Of a DNA stretch of 64,000 bases, positions 32,904 through 42,128 are shown one piece after another. This DNA comes from Flavihumibacter solisilvae. GTDB taxonomy: Bacteria; Bacteroidota; Bacteroidia; Chitinophagales; Chitinophagaceae. How positions within the stretch are numbered: the stretch's first letter is position 1; the number at the start of each line of letters is the position of its first letter. The DNA lies in contig NZ_JSVC01000001.1 of NCBI RefSeq assembly GCF_000814475.1, positions 186,001-250,000 on the forward strand. Reading direction: 5' to 3'. A model generated the notes under the pieces. The model ran no database searches, was not told where the DNA came from, and saw only the letters and a program-made list of their open reading frames with translations. The position numbers were made by a program, and so were the translations under genes.

Positions 32904-35900
32904 TTAGCTGAACAGGTACTCCACATCTTCCCTGGTAAGATTCTTCACAAAACCTTCGTCATCGGCGATCAGGTCTCGCGCCAGGACCCGCTTACGGTCC
33001 TGCAGCTGGAGGATCTTATCCTCTATTGTATCCTTACAGATCATGCGGTAGGCGAAAATATTTTTCGTCTGCCCAATCCTGTGCGTCCGGTCAATCGCCT
33101 GCTGTTCAACGGCAGGATTCCACCACGGATCAACGATATACACATAGTCTGCCGCTGTAAGGTTGAGACCCACACCACCGGCCTTAAGCGAAATCAGGAA
33201 GACGCGGCAGTTCTCATCATTCTGGAATCGTTGGATTGCTTTTTCGCGGTCCACCGCTGAAGTGCTTCCGTCAAAGTATTCATAATCGACGCCCAGTTCT
33301 TTCAATTTATGACGGATGAGAGCGAGCATACCGAGGAACTGTGAAAAGACGAGTGCCTTGTGGTTGCTGATATTTTCCGTGATCTCCCGTCCGAGCTCTT
33401 CCAGCTTGATGGAATGGTTTTCGAATTTTTCCTGTTCATTCAGGATTGCCGGTGAGTCGCAGATCTGCCTGAGCTTCATCAGGCCCTGCAGGATTGTGAG
33501 CTGGGATTTCTGCATCCCCTGCGTTTCGATGGTACCCAGGATCTTATCCCTGAAATCATTCCGGTAGGCATCATAAATTTTCCTTTGCTCATCTTCCATT
33601 TCACACCACAGGATGGTTTCTGTCTTTTCGGGAAGATCTTTCGCCACCTGCTCCTTGGTTCTCCTGAGGATGAAGGGGAACAGGATTTTACGAAGGTGAT
33701 CCTTACGGTCCTGTTCACCGAATTTATCTATCGGTATTGCGAACTCCTGCCTGAAGAACTCCATACTCCCGAGCATTCCGGGGTTGAGGAAGTTCATCTG
33801 TGCATAGATGTCAAATGTGTTGTTCTGAAGTGGCGTACCACTCATACATAAGCGATGCTTTGCCCGTAACAATGAAGCGGCCTTAGTCACTTTGCTACCC
33901 GGATTCTTGATTGCCTGCGATTCATCCAGCACTACATAGTCGAACTCCAGGTCAACCAGCATCTTGATATCACTGCGAAGCGTTCCGTAAGTTGTGATGA
34001 TAACGTTCTTGCTTTCCAGCAGCGCCTTGTTCCGGCTGCGTTCCCCACCATGGTGGATATGGTAACTTAAAGTCGGTGTAAATTTTTTGATTTCGTTTTC
34101 CCAGTTGAACATCAGGGTAGTCGGACAAACAACCAGTGCCCTGAGGTTATCATTGCTATCTTTAAAATGCTGGAGAAAACTGAGGGCCTGCACTGTTTTA
34201 CCAAGACCCATGTCATCTGCCAGGATTCCGCCCCAGTTTACTTCATGCAGGTAGTTAAGCCACTGGAAACCGAACGACTGGTATGGTCTTAAAATAGACT
34301 GCAGGTGGTTCGGGGGTTCCACATCCCGGATGCTTTTAAAGCCGCGAAGGCGATCATATTTTTCTTCAAGCTGAACAAACAGCTCTTCTTCATTACGTTC
34401 ATTATACAACTCGTCGATCACACTCATGTGATACTTGGAAAGACGCAGGTGTTGTGCCTTGCCTTCTCCAATCCGGAACAAGAGGGAGTATTTCTTGATC
34501 CATTCTTCCGGCAGAATCCCCAATGTGCCGTCATCAAGCTGAACGAATTGCTGCTTATTGGCCAATGCCCGTTTCACTTCGGCAATAGTAACCTGCTGGT
34601 CACCGAAAACAATATCAACCTTGGCATCAAACCAGTCAGTATTGCTGCTGATCTGGATCCGGGTTTGTGGTTTCGACGTATTGAATTTGAAATTCTTCAG
34701 TGCTTCAAACCCATATACCGGTATTTTCATCTCGTTCATGGCATCCACGAACAGGAAGAACCAGTTGTTTCGCAGAACGTCGGCTCCTTTCAGAACCAGG
34801 TTTTGGGATCCGTCAGGACGGATGAAATTGGAATGCAGTGCTTCGAGTTTCTGAAGGAACTGCGCCTCAACTTCTTTATTGCGGTGAACAATCATCACCT
34901 TATCACCGTCCGGCACAATAATCTCGTCCTTATCACCCGGCTTGGTTTCAAAACCTTTATAAGAAAAAATAGGTTGGAATACCAGGTAATCACCTTTTTC
35001 CTGGAGCATTAGCCGGCGTTCCGGTTCGCCATCCTTATATGAAGAGATCAGTGTACTCTCAAATTCAACATGGTAGTGCTTGGCCAACGGTAATACAAGC
35101 TGTTTCAGCTGAAGTGGCCAGGTTGTTTTGGTGATAGTGATGGTACCTTTCGGCATAAATGTTTCCACCCTGTTCACGTCTTCCTCATTACGCCATCCGT
35201 ACAGGTTCTCGTTGTGGAAAAAAAGCAGGTTGCTGGCCAGCTGGTTCTCAGTGATTTTTATCTCAGAGCCATTTATACGAACCCAACAACTGATCTCGTA
35301 TTGACGCTGTTTTTGCTGCACTTTAAAAAATGGAACAAGTGGTTCTGTAACTATACCGATGGACTGGAGGTTCTCAGTCTTAAAAGTTTTTTGTGACGGA
35401 AGGAAGTAAACAAACGGGCTGTCTGCCACTTCGTTCATCAGCTTGCGCAGCTTCGGCTGCATATATTCCACAACCAGGTGTTTGGTCTCTGCCGGAAGGT
35501 CTTCGCTTTCGTGGTGGATGATATTTTCCCAGATACCGCTGAATGGAGAATTCCTGTTAAGATATTTGGTGAGTTCACCTTCCTGCATGCGCCTGAGGGC
35601 TGGGATGAGTTGCCGGTCCGATTCAGGAAACACCTCGATATTGACATATTTGGAGAGATCAATTTTTTCAACCTTTCCGATGAATTGCTGTTGCTGCTCC
35701 TCTGCCTCACCCTGCACCGCGTCCAGCGCGAACCCGGGGTAATTCTTCTGGTGAAGGTTCAAGACTATTCCAACCCGCTGTGCCGTCAGTGCCTCTTTTT
35801 CATTAATCTCCGGCAGTGGTTCTGTTTCGGCAACGACCACTTCGAGCGGTCGCGGACGTCCATTCGTTTGCGCAGGCTGGATCCGCTTGATGGAAGTATC

Positions 35901-36668
35901 CAGCACCCGAAGAAAAGGCTTACCCTCTTTGTATGCAAATTCAAACTTACCCCTCAGGTCATCACTCAGGCTGTATCCATAAGCCTCGAGCAGTTTGTTT
36001 TTTTCCTTGTCCCAGTTACGGATGGTATCAAAATAATTGGGGCCGTATGCATTCAACAACTGCAGGAATACGATCACCTTTGGCAGGGCAAGCGGATGCT
36101 TTGTATCTACATAGTCACTGTTCGTATCAAAATTCCGCTCCTCGTTTTTCCGCAATACAACTTTGTAGATCGTCCCATCCAGGTCTACCGAAGCTTTCAC
36201 CACCTCATCTGCCGCTGATTCGATATTTGCCTTGAAAGTGCGCAGGTATTTTTCCGCCTCGAGAAAAGCCTCCTGGCCGCTCAGGAGCCTGATCGTTTTC
36301 AGGTCGATCGTCTTCATTTTGATGACGGTGTGACGCTGGTCGTATTCAACTTCTTCCGCCTGCAGCATATTCCTGTCGAGCAGCTCCTGCAACTGGATCA
36401 GCGCGGCAGCTTCATGCCGGCAGATATCTCCAAGGTTATAGGGACAACTGCACCTGACAGAGAGGGACTTAGGATCCGAAAATTTCTGGATGTATACTTT
36501 ATAGTAGGTCGAATAACTATCGTCTTTTACACGGAAGGTTACGGAACCAATCAGTTCATCATATTCCACCAGCTCAACAAAACCAATTGCGTGAATTTTT
36601 TTCCCTCTTCTGATCACTTCATCGGTTCCGTTTGTATATACATATTTAATAAGGTGCGGTAACGCCAT
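32904..36668 (-). CDS. SWIM zinc finger + SNF2-family helicase
   Basis: This 1254-aa protein has a SWIM zinc finger near residues 68-88 (VRCSCPYNLGDICRHEA, pattern CxC...CxH), then a long linker or helicase-accessory region, then the Snf2 motor from about residue 790: Walker A ILADDMGLGKTVQA, motif II DESQ in place of DEAH, motif III LSGTPLQNN, and the C-lobe motif VGLNLTAADYVYIVDPWWNPAVEQQAIDRTHRIGQT. It is an ATP-dependent dsDNA translocase, probably acting in chromatin-like or RNA-polymerase remodelling or repair. Its domain order matches bacterial SWIM/SNF2 proteins. It is monocistronic. Confidence 0.92.
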   Translation of the reverse strand: MALPHLIKYVYTNGTDEVIRRGKKIHAIGFVELVEYDELIGSVTFRVKDDSYSTYYKVYIQKFSDPKSLSVRCSCPYNLGDICRHEAAALIQLQELLDRNMLQAEEVEYDQRHTVIKMKTIDLKTIRLLSGQEAFLEAEKYLRTFKANIESAADEVVKASVDLDGTIYKVVLRKNEERNFDTNSDYVDTKHPLALPKVIVFLQLLNAYGPNYFDTIRNWDKEKNKLLEAYGYSLSDDLRGKFEFAYKEGKPFLRVLDTSIKRIQPAQTNGRPRPLEVVVAETEPLPEINEKEALTAQRVGIVLNLHQKNYPGFALDAVQGEAEEQQQQFIGKVEKIDLSKYVNIEVFPESDRQLIPALRRMQEGELTKYLNRNSPFSGIWENIIHHESEDLPAETKHLVVEYMQPKLRKLMNEVADSPFVYFLPSQKTFKTENLQSIGIVTEPLVPFFKVQQKQRQYEISCWVRINGSEIKITENQLASNLLFFHNENLYGWRNEEDVNRVETFMPKGTITITKTTWPLQLKQLVLPLAKHYHVEFESTLISSYKDGEPERRLMLQEKGDYLVFQPIFSYKGFETKPGDKDEIIVPDGDKVMIVHRNKEVEAQFLQKLEALHSNFIRPDGSQNLVLKGADVLRNNWFFLFVDAMNEMKIPVYGFEALKNFKFNTSKPQTRIQISSNTDWFDAKVDIVFGDQQVTIAEVKRALANKQQFVQLDDGTLGILPEEWIKKYSLLFRIGEGKAQHLRLSKYHMSVIDELYNERNEEELFVQLEEKYDRLRGFKSIRDVEPPNHLQSILRPYQSFGFQWLNYLHEVNWGGILADDMGLGKTVQALSFLQHFKDSNDNLRALVVCPTTLMFNWENEIKKFTPTLSYHIHHGGERSRNKALLESKNVIITTYGTLRSDIKMLVDLEFDYVVLDESQAIKNPGSKVTKAASLLRAKHRLCMSGTPLQNNTFDIYAQMNFLNPGMLGSMEFFRQEFAIPIDKFGEQDRKDHLRKILFPFILRRTKEQVAKDLPEKTETILWCEMEDEQRKIYDAYRNDFRDKILGTIETQGMQKSQLTILQGLMKLRQICDSPAILNEQEKFENHSIKLEELGREITENISNHKALVFSQFLGMLALIRHKLKELGVDYEYFDGSTSAVDREKAIQRFQNDENCRVFLISLKAGGVGLNLTAADYVYIVDPWWNPAVEQQAIDRTHRIGQTKNIFAYRMICKDTIEDKILQLQDRKRVLARDLIADDEGFVKNLTREDVEYLFS

Positions 36669-36761
36669 TCGGTATTCTGTTTGTTAAAGCCATTGCGGAC
36701 AGGCCAATCTGCAAAAGTAACGGAAAGTACGCCAGATAACCATATTATTTCTTGGTTTTTG

Positions 36762-36776
36762 CGGCACGGTATTAGC
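36762..36776 (+). promoter_or_regulatory. Possible classical sigma-54 promoter
   Basis: The sequence CGGCACG-GTAT-TAGC keeps the GG and GC dinucleotides at sigma-54 spacing, 40 nt before the peptidase ATG. It differs from consensus at the first base and one -12 base. The evidence is a single short match. Confidence 0.3.
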
Positions 36777-36816
36777 CTTCACAATGATACCTTTGCTCAC
36801 CAAAGACTTGAACTGT

Positions 36817-38457
36817 ATGAACCTTTTAGCCCGTCTTGCGTTTGCTGCATTCATTGCAAACGCACTTCCCGCTCAGTCCCAGAAACTCAAGAAAAACGAC
36901 AAACTCACTATTTCAAACCTCCGTCAGCACGTTTCCTACCTGGCAGATGATAAACTTGAGGGGCGCAGGGCAGGCACCAAAGGAGAAGAACTTGCCAGCA
37001 CTTATATCGCAAAACAGTTCGAATCAATTGGTCTTCAACCTAAAGGAGATAATAATACCTGGCTGCAGGCATTTCCCATTTTCGATGGAAAAGATTACAA
37101 GCAAAACAGTTACCTGTTTATAAACGGCCATGAGATTGGAAAGGATCACTTCTTTCCACTGGCTGTATCGCCTGATAAAATGCTTGAAGCAATGCCATCT
37201 ATCGCGCTGAAGGAATCCGGTGTTCCCTGGTTCCTTGACCTGGGCGATGAGAAAGAGGCCAACCAGTCAAATCCACATTTTGATGTGGAAAGCAATATCA
37301 TCGCAAAGGCCAGGGATGCGGCATCCAAAGGCGCGACCGCCCTTATCCTTTACAATGATGGGGACCAGCATTACAATGCTAAAATGAAAGGGGAAACCCT
37401 GCCTATCCCGGTTATTTTTATTGATGAAACTGAATCGAAGAAATATTTCAGCGACGAAACTGCAGTCCTCGAAATTAAACTGAAGACGGGATTCACGAAA
37501 CAGGAACGGACCGGACACAATGTGATAGGGTTTATTGATAACGGCGCGCAGCAGACCGTTTTGATTGGCGCACACTATGATCACCTGGGTTATGGAGAAG
37601 ATGGCAATTCCATGTTACGCAGTGGGGAAAAACAAATCCATAACGGGGCTGACGATAATGCCAGCGGAACAGCGTCGCTGATCGAACTGGCCCGGACTCT
37701 TAAAAAGAACAAATCGAAAAAGTCCAATTACCTCTTCATCGCCTTTTCAGGTGAAGAGCTTGGTCTCTTCGGTTCCAAATATTACACGGAAAATGCAACC
37801 CTTCCATTGACCTCTGTGAACTATATGATCAATATGGACATGGTGGGAAGGTTGAACGATAGCAGCCGGGTGCTGACGGTAGGTGGATATGGCACTTCCC
37901 CCGAGTGGCAGAAATCCTTCTCCTCATTGGGCGACAACAAATTCCTCAGGATTAAATTCGACAGCAGCGGTACCGGTCCGAGTGATCACAGTTCCTTTTA
38001 CCGGAAAGATATCCCTGTTCTCTTCTTCTTTACAGGCCTGCATACGGATTACCACAAGCCTGGTGATGATGCCGGAAAGCTAAATTATGAAGGCCAGTAC
38101 CGGATCCTGCAACTGATTGAACAGGTCGTTAAGAATACCGGGAACGACAATAAGCTAGCCTTTACAAAAACGCGCGAGCAGCAGACCGGAACAACCGCCA
38201 GGTTCAGTGTAACCATGGGCATCATGCCTGACTACAGCTACAGTGGAAATGGGGTAAGGGTGGATGGTATCTCGGATGGACGGCCAGCCAAGAAAGCCGG
38301 AATCCAGGCTGGAGATATAATCCTGCAGCTGGGCGAGTATCCGACCGCATCCGTTGAACAGTATATGCAGGCACTTGGCAAATTCAAAAAAGGAGACAAG
38401 ACCAATGTCAAGTTTATGCGTGCTGATTCGGAACTGACAGCTGCGGTTGAATTCTGA
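36817..38457 (+). CDS. Secreted M28-family peptidase with C-terminal PDZ domain
   Basis: This 546-aa protein has a signal peptide (MNLLARLAFAAFIANALPA), a protease-associated insert (about residues 120-230), the M28 zinc core (GAHYDHLGYGE, NGADDNASG, SGEELGLFGS, NMDMVGR, SDHSSF), and a C-terminal PDZ domain from about residue 460 (DYSYSGNGVRVDGISDGRPA, AGIQAGDIILQLG). The PDZ likely recruits substrates or partners. It is probably periplasmic or outer-membrane associated. I start at ATG 36817, where a signal peptide begins. Confidence 0.9.
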   Translation: MNLLARLAFAAFIANALPAQSQKLKKNDKLTISNLRQHVSYLADDKLEGRRAGTKGEELASTYIAKQFESIGLQPKGDNNTWLQAFPIFDGKDYKQNSYLFINGHEIGKDHFFPLAVSPDKMLEAMPSIALKESGVPWFLDLGDEKEANQSNPHFDVESNIIAKARDAASKGATALILYNDGDQHYNAKMKGETLPIPVIFIDETESKKYFSDETAVLEIKLKTGFTKQERTGHNVIGFIDNGAQQTVLIGAHYDHLGYGEDGNSMLRSGEKQIHNGADDNASGTASLIELARTLKKNKSKKSNYLFIAFSGEELGLFGSKYYTENATLPLTSVNYMINMDMVGRLNDSSRVLTVGGYGTSPEWQKSFSSLGDNKFLRIKFDSSGTGPSDHSSFYRKDIPVLFFFTGLHTDYHKPGDDAGKLNYEGQYRILQLIEQVVKNTGNDNKLAFTKTREQQTGTTARFSVTMGIMPDYSYSGNGVRVDGISDGRPAKKAGIQAGDIILQLGEYPTASVEQYMQALGKFKKGDKTNVKFMRADSELTAAVEF

Positions 38458-38480
38458 TGTTTTCAATCGTACCGGAATTA

Positions 38481-38488
38481 TAAATTTG
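38481..38488 (+). promoter_or_regulatory. -7 box (TAAATTTG) before the IPExxxVDY gene
   Basis: An exact TAnnTTTG match ends 5 nt before the ATG, so transcription would start at or next to the start codon (leaderless). No clear -33 box is seen. Confidence 0.45.
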
Positions 38489-38493
38489 ATCTC

Positions 38494-38928
38494 ATGAAAC
38501 TGAAACTGGATGTGGCTGAAATGGCCGAAGAATTTTTCCAGGATGCCCACCTGCTGGGGATCGTGGCACCCATCCGTGATTACCAGTTTTGCTGGTACCT
38601 GAACCAGCTATTCCGCTTCCGGTTCCGGGCGAACAATGATATTGAGATCCAGATGACAAAAAAGAGCCGCAGCTATTATTTTCCCATTTATGAGTATGCG
38701 GAGCCAAACCAGTTCCTGGTGCATTACCTTTATAAGAACCATCATGACGGGGAATACCTTTTACCGGAATTCCGTCACCTTGATTTTCTCTGGCTCATTA
38801 AAGGAGATAATGTGCAGGCCGCTTTTATTGCAGAGATGATCAGTTCTATCCGTACTATTAACGGTGTACAACTTGTGGTAGAACTGACCAATGAGAAGAT
38901 CAGGAACAAGGAGCACCTGATTTTTTAA
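38494..38928 (+). CDS. IPExxxVDY family protein
   Basis: This 144-aa soluble protein matches the small Bacteroidota family named after its IPE...VDY motif. Here the motif appears in a diverged form (HLLGIVAPIRDYQFCWYLN), followed by YFPIYEYAEPNQFLVHYLYKN and a DFLWLIKGD segment. Members have no known function. It heads a run of three + strand genes (IPExxxVDY, pterin dehydratase, methyltransferase) spaced by 15 nt and overlapping by 4 nt. Confidence 0.85.
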   Translation: MKLKLDVAEMAEEFFQDAHLLGIVAPIRDYQFCWYLNQLFRFRFRANNDIEIQMTKKSRSYYFPIYEYAEPNQFLVHYLYKNHHDGEYLLPEFRHLDFLWLIKGDNVQAAFIAEMISSIRTINGVQLVVELTNEKIRNKEHLIF

Positions 38929-38943
38929 CCATAATCATTTCGC

Positions 38944-39183
38944 ATGTGGAAAGAATCCAACAATGCACTTTACCGGAAATTTGAATTCAAAGATTTCTCG
39001 GAAGCATTTGCCTTCATGACAAGAGTGGCCATGGAAGCGGAAAAAATGAATCATCATCCCCGCTGGACGAATGTATATAATACCGTCGAAGTATGGCTTA
39101 ACACCCATGATGCGGGGGACACTGTTACTGAAAAAGATCACAAGCTCTCCGCAAGGATCGACAGGCTGGTAAAATCAGAATGA
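38944..39183 (+). CDS. 4a-hydroxytetrahydrobiopterin dehydratase (PCD)
   Basis: This 79-aa enzyme dehydrates 4a-hydroxy-tetrahydrobiopterin formed by pterin-dependent hydroxylases. The family signature is intact: EKMNHHPRWTNVYNTVEVW with the catalytic HHP motif, then THDAGDTVTEKDHKLS. It is somewhat shorter than the usual 95-100 aa, missing mainly the N-terminal helix. Its stop overlaps the methyltransferase start as ATGA, so the two are translationally coupled. Confidence 0.9.
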   Translation: MWKESNNALYRKFEFKDFSEAFAFMTRVAMEAEKMNHHPRWTNVYNTVEVWLNTHDAGDTVTEKDHKLSARIDRLVKSE

Positions 39184-39872
39184 ACAGGGAAGACATTATA
39201 CTTAAAAGCTGGAACAGGAATGCTGACGCATGGAGTAAAACAATTGCCGATGCTGCGATTGAGTCGCGGAAATTGGCAACGGATCGTGCGGTAATTGAAG
39301 CTGTTTCAACATGCAATCCTGGAAATGTACTTGACCTCGGATGCGGCGAAGGCTGGCTCATCCGCGCCCTGCAAACACAGTTGCCACAAACTTCCTTCAC
39401 CGGCCTGGATGCAGTTCCCGGGCTGATTTCCCGGGCCACAGAGCTATCCGGCAATGCTCATTTTGAAGTATGCAGTTACCAGGACCTGATCAAAAAATCA
39501 TTTGCGCCTTCGAAGCCTTTTGACCTGGTTGTCATCAACTTCGCCCTCTTTGGGAACGAACTGGTAAGTGAGCTGTTAATCAGCCTTCATTCTCTCATTG
39601 GCATTACTGGAAAACTGGTAATCCAAACGCTGCATCCTTATGTTTCAAATGGAGATGGCCCGTATGAAGACGGCTGGCGGGAAGGAAGCTGGAGTGGATT
39701 TTCATCTGACTTCACAGATCCCGCGCCATGGTATTTCCGCAAAATGGAAAGCTGGCTAATGCTTTTCAAAAAAACAGGTTACCACCTGGAGGAGCTCCGC
39801 GAACCTATCCATCCTGTATCCGGATTTCCAGCTTCTGTTATTTTTATTTTGAGCCGGCCTGGCAAGGTCTAA
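39180..39872 (+). CDS. Class I SAM-dependent methyltransferase
   Basis: This 230-aa protein has the Rossmann methyltransferase motif I VLDLGCGEGWL near residues 50-60, the acidic end of strand 2 in FTGLDAVPG, and a motif-IV-like segment FDLVVINFALFG. The substrate is unknown. ATGA overlap with the pterin dehydratase suggests co-translation but no obvious pathway link. It converges on selD, with stop codons overlapping by 3 bp. Confidence 0.85.
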   Translation: MNREDIILKSWNRNADAWSKTIADAAIESRKLATDRAVIEAVSTCNPGNVLDLGCGEGWLIRALQTQLPQTSFTGLDAVPGLISRATELSGNAHFEVCSYQDLIKKSFAPSKPFDLVVINFALFGNELVSELLISLHSLIGITGKLVIQTLHPYVSNGDGPYEDGWREGSWSGFSSDFTDPAPWYFRKMESWLMLFKKTGYHLEELREPIHPVSGFPASVIFILSRPGKV

Positions 39873-40924
39873 ACCACGTTGACCAGCTTTTCGCCTGTTT
39901 CATGAAGCAGCCCGATGGGTTCGAGAAAATGTTGTAATCCGTTCGTAGTAAATAATTCCTGCACTTCGGTCAGGGATGCCGGTGATACGGCTATCAGTAA
40001 TCCACCGTTCGTTTGTGGATCAGGAAGCAGGTTAAATGCCTCCATCACATTTAATCCCTTACCAAAAGATACAAGATTGCTGTGGCTGTTCCAGTTCCTG
40101 AAAGTAGCATCCGGCACGATTCGCTTTGCTGCCAGTTCCTTAACTCCTGGCAGAAGCGGCAGTTTATTGTAATAAACGGTAGCGCCAAGCCCGCTCCCGG
40201 ACGCCATTTCCACGAGATGTCCCAGCAGGCCGAACCCGGTCACATCCGTCATCGCATGTACACCTGTTATTGCACCCAGTTCTTTTCCAATGCTATTCAA
40301 CTTCGTGAGCTGGTCAACCAATTGCTGATAATGTTGAGGCTCCAATAGTCCTCTTTTTTGAGCGGTGGAAAGCATGCCGGTGCCCAATGCTTTGGTGAGC
40401 AGGAGAACATCGCCATTTTTAGCAGTATTGTTTTGTTTCAGCTGTTGACGGCCCACCATGCCATTGACGGAAAGTCCGAATACCGGCTCTGGCGAATCTA
40501 TGCTGTGGCCACCGGCAAGCGGAATACCTGCCAGCTTACAGGTTGTTCGGGCACCTTCAAGAACCTGCTGCGCCAACGAAGCAGGCAGCTTCTCAACAGG
40601 CCATCCCAGAATTGCGAGTGCCATTAATGGAGTTCCACCCATCGCATATACATCACTGATTGCATTTGCAGCCGCTACCCTGCCGAAATCAAATGCATCA
40701 TCCACAATAGGCATGAAAAAGTCGGTGGTTGCGATCAGGAGCTTATCATCACCAAGATCATAAACGGCAGCGTCGTCCTTTGCCTGGTTACCGACAAGCA
40801 ACTGGTGAAATTCTTCATAGTTGTTGTCTGTCTGCAGGATCTGTTCAAGCACCTGCGGCGCAATCTTGCAACCGCATCCGGCACCATGCGAATATTGGGT
40901 TAGTGCGATTTTTGTTTCGCTCAT
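39869..40924 (-). CDS. selD: Selenide, water dikinase (selenophosphate synthetase), Cys form
   Basis: This 351-aa enzyme makes selenophosphate from selenide and ATP. The active-site pair is Cys17 and Lys20 in HGAGCGCK, with numbering equal to E. coli SelD when the ATG at 40924 is used, which is why I prefer it over the ATG three codons upstream. It has Cys, not selenocysteine. Later motifs are TTDFFMPIVDD, AGGHSIDSPEP and DVTGFGLLGH. Its start overlaps the end of selU by 4 bp in the longer form. The pair defines the selenouridine branch. Confidence 0.95.
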   Translation of the reverse strand: MSETKIALTQYSHGAGCGCKIAPQVLEQILQTDNNYEEFHQLLVGNQAKDDAAVYDLGDDKLLIATTDFFMPIVDDAFDFGRVAAANAISDVYAMGGTPLMALAILGWPVEKLPASLAQQVLEGARTTCKLAGIPLAGGHSIDSPEPVFGLSVNGMVGRQQLKQNNTAKNGDVLLLTKALGTGMLSTAQKRGLLEPQHYQQLVDQLTKLNSIGKELGAITGVHAMTDVTGFGLLGHLVEMASGSGLGATVYYNKLPLLPGVKELAAKRIVPDATFRNWNSHSNLVSFGKGLNVMEAFNLLPDPQTNGGLLIAVSPASLTEVQELFTTNGLQHFLEPIGLLHETGEKLVNVV

Positions 40925-40929
40925 GTGTT

Positions 40930-41991
40930 TCAATTCAGATTGTTCAATAATATCTGGGAATTACGGACAGGGTCAACCGAAGCAGCCGGAATATTGACAG
41001 GCAGTGGCGCCCCTGGCTCGCGGCTCGAGAGACCTTTTTCGTACCATTTGTCATAGTATTTCAACAATACGCGGAAAGCGCCTTCCACATCATTTTCCAG
41101 CAGGCAGTTTACCGCAGTTTTTGTTTCCAGCCCACCGAGTCTCTTCTGGATCCGGACAATGCCGTTGATAAGCTTATCCCTGTCTGCCTGGCCATAGCCT
41201 TTTACAATATACTTAAGTCGTTCATGGAAGGGAATCTCCAGGAAATAACTGTCAGCAGTCCGCATTTGCTTGTAGAAAGGCTGGGGAATAAACAGGCTGC
41301 CGATCCGCAGGCTTTCATCCTCGAGCCAGAATGTTTTAGGCTCGATGGGCTTGCCTGATTGAGTGCTCATCCGGTGCAGCTCAAGGGCGAGCATGTTCTC
41401 AAACATTTCCTGGCTGGGTTGCTCCGGTTGCCCCAGATGACCAAAGGCGGATCCTTTGTGCATAGCCAGCGCTTCAAGATCAATTACTGTTTCCCCGAGG
41501 CGTTTAAGCTTCTGAAGGATGTCTGTTTTCCCGCTTCCTGTGTATCCACCCAGAATTCGCATCGGCCATTGGCGGCTGAACAATTCGACTGCATAACGCC
41601 GGTAGCTTTTATAGCCACCTGAAAGGGTATAGACTTTGAAACCATATAGATCCAGCAGCCACGCCACACCGGCACTTCGCATGCCGCCTCTCCAGCAATG
41701 AACAAGAATAGCATCTGCTCCATTCCCCGACGCCAGCAGTCGCTCCACCTCTTCGATCATCAACTTCATTTTAGGCCCGAAATAATCGAGGCCTGTTTTG
41801 ATGGCATCCTCCCTGTTCTGTTGTTTATACGTTGTGCCTACTATTTTTCTTTCTTCATCCGTAAACAACGGCAATGAATACGCGCCGCTGATATGGGCAT
41901 GCTTGAATTCAGCCGGACTACGCACATCAAGCACAGGGCATTTTTCTGCCAGGTTCAGAAATTCCTCCAGTTCTATTTGCCGGACTGACAT
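40930..41991 (-). CDS. selU: tRNA 2-selenouridine synthase
   Basis: This 353-aa enzyme replaces sulfur by selenium at U34 of tRNA-Lys, -Glu and -Gln, via a geranylated intermediate. An N-terminal rhodanese domain (VLDVRSPAEFKHAHI) has its catalytic Cys in LVHCWRGGMRS near residue 98; a P-loop domain follows with GGYTGSGKTDILQKL. It is co-transcribed with selD. No selA, selB or selenocysteine tRNA is seen here. The gene is also named mnmH. Confidence 0.95.
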   Translation of the reverse strand: MSVRQIELEEFLNLAEKCPVLDVRSPAEFKHAHISGAYSLPLFTDEERKIVGTTYKQQNREDAIKTGLDYFGPKMKLMIEEVERLLASGNGADAILVHCWRGGMRSAGVAWLLDLYGFKVYTLSGGYKSYRRYAVELFSRQWPMRILGGYTGSGKTDILQKLKRLGETVIDLEALAMHKGSAFGHLGQPEQPSQEMFENMLALELHRMSTQSGKPIEPKTFWLEDESLRIGSLFIPQPFYKQMRTADSYFLEIPFHERLKYIVKGYGQADRDKLINGIVRIQKRLGGLETKTAVNCLLENDVEGAFRVLLKYYDKWYEKGLSSREPGAPLPVNIPAASVDPVRNSQILLNNLN

Positions 41992-42031
41992 AGTTAAATA
42001 TATAAGTTCTATCTGCGGTGATCGAATTCAT

Positions 42032-42090
42032 TGAATAAGTCAATAGGTCAATAAGTGAATGATTCACCTATTGACCTATTGACTTATTGA
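42032..42090. repeat. 59-nt near-perfect palindrome built from 8-nt units
   Basis: Bases 42032-42060 pair with 42062-42090 at 27 of 29 positions around a single central base. Each arm is itself a short tandem array of an 8-nt unit (TCAATARG in the left arm, CYTATTGA in the right). It lies between rho and selU. No T-run flanks it, so it is not a standard intrinsic terminator. Confidence 0.85.
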
Positions 42091-42128
42091 CTCGTTCCGG
42101 TATCACCTGGGCAATACCCGATTTTGAT

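Noticed and set aside
32742-33260. 172-codon + strand frame
   Set aside because: Most of it is antisense to the SNF2 helicase C-terminus and it runs through the terminator at 32847.
35478-36218. 246-codon + strand frame inside the helicase gene
   Set aside because: It is antisense to well-conserved helicase sequence and contains no recognisable domain.
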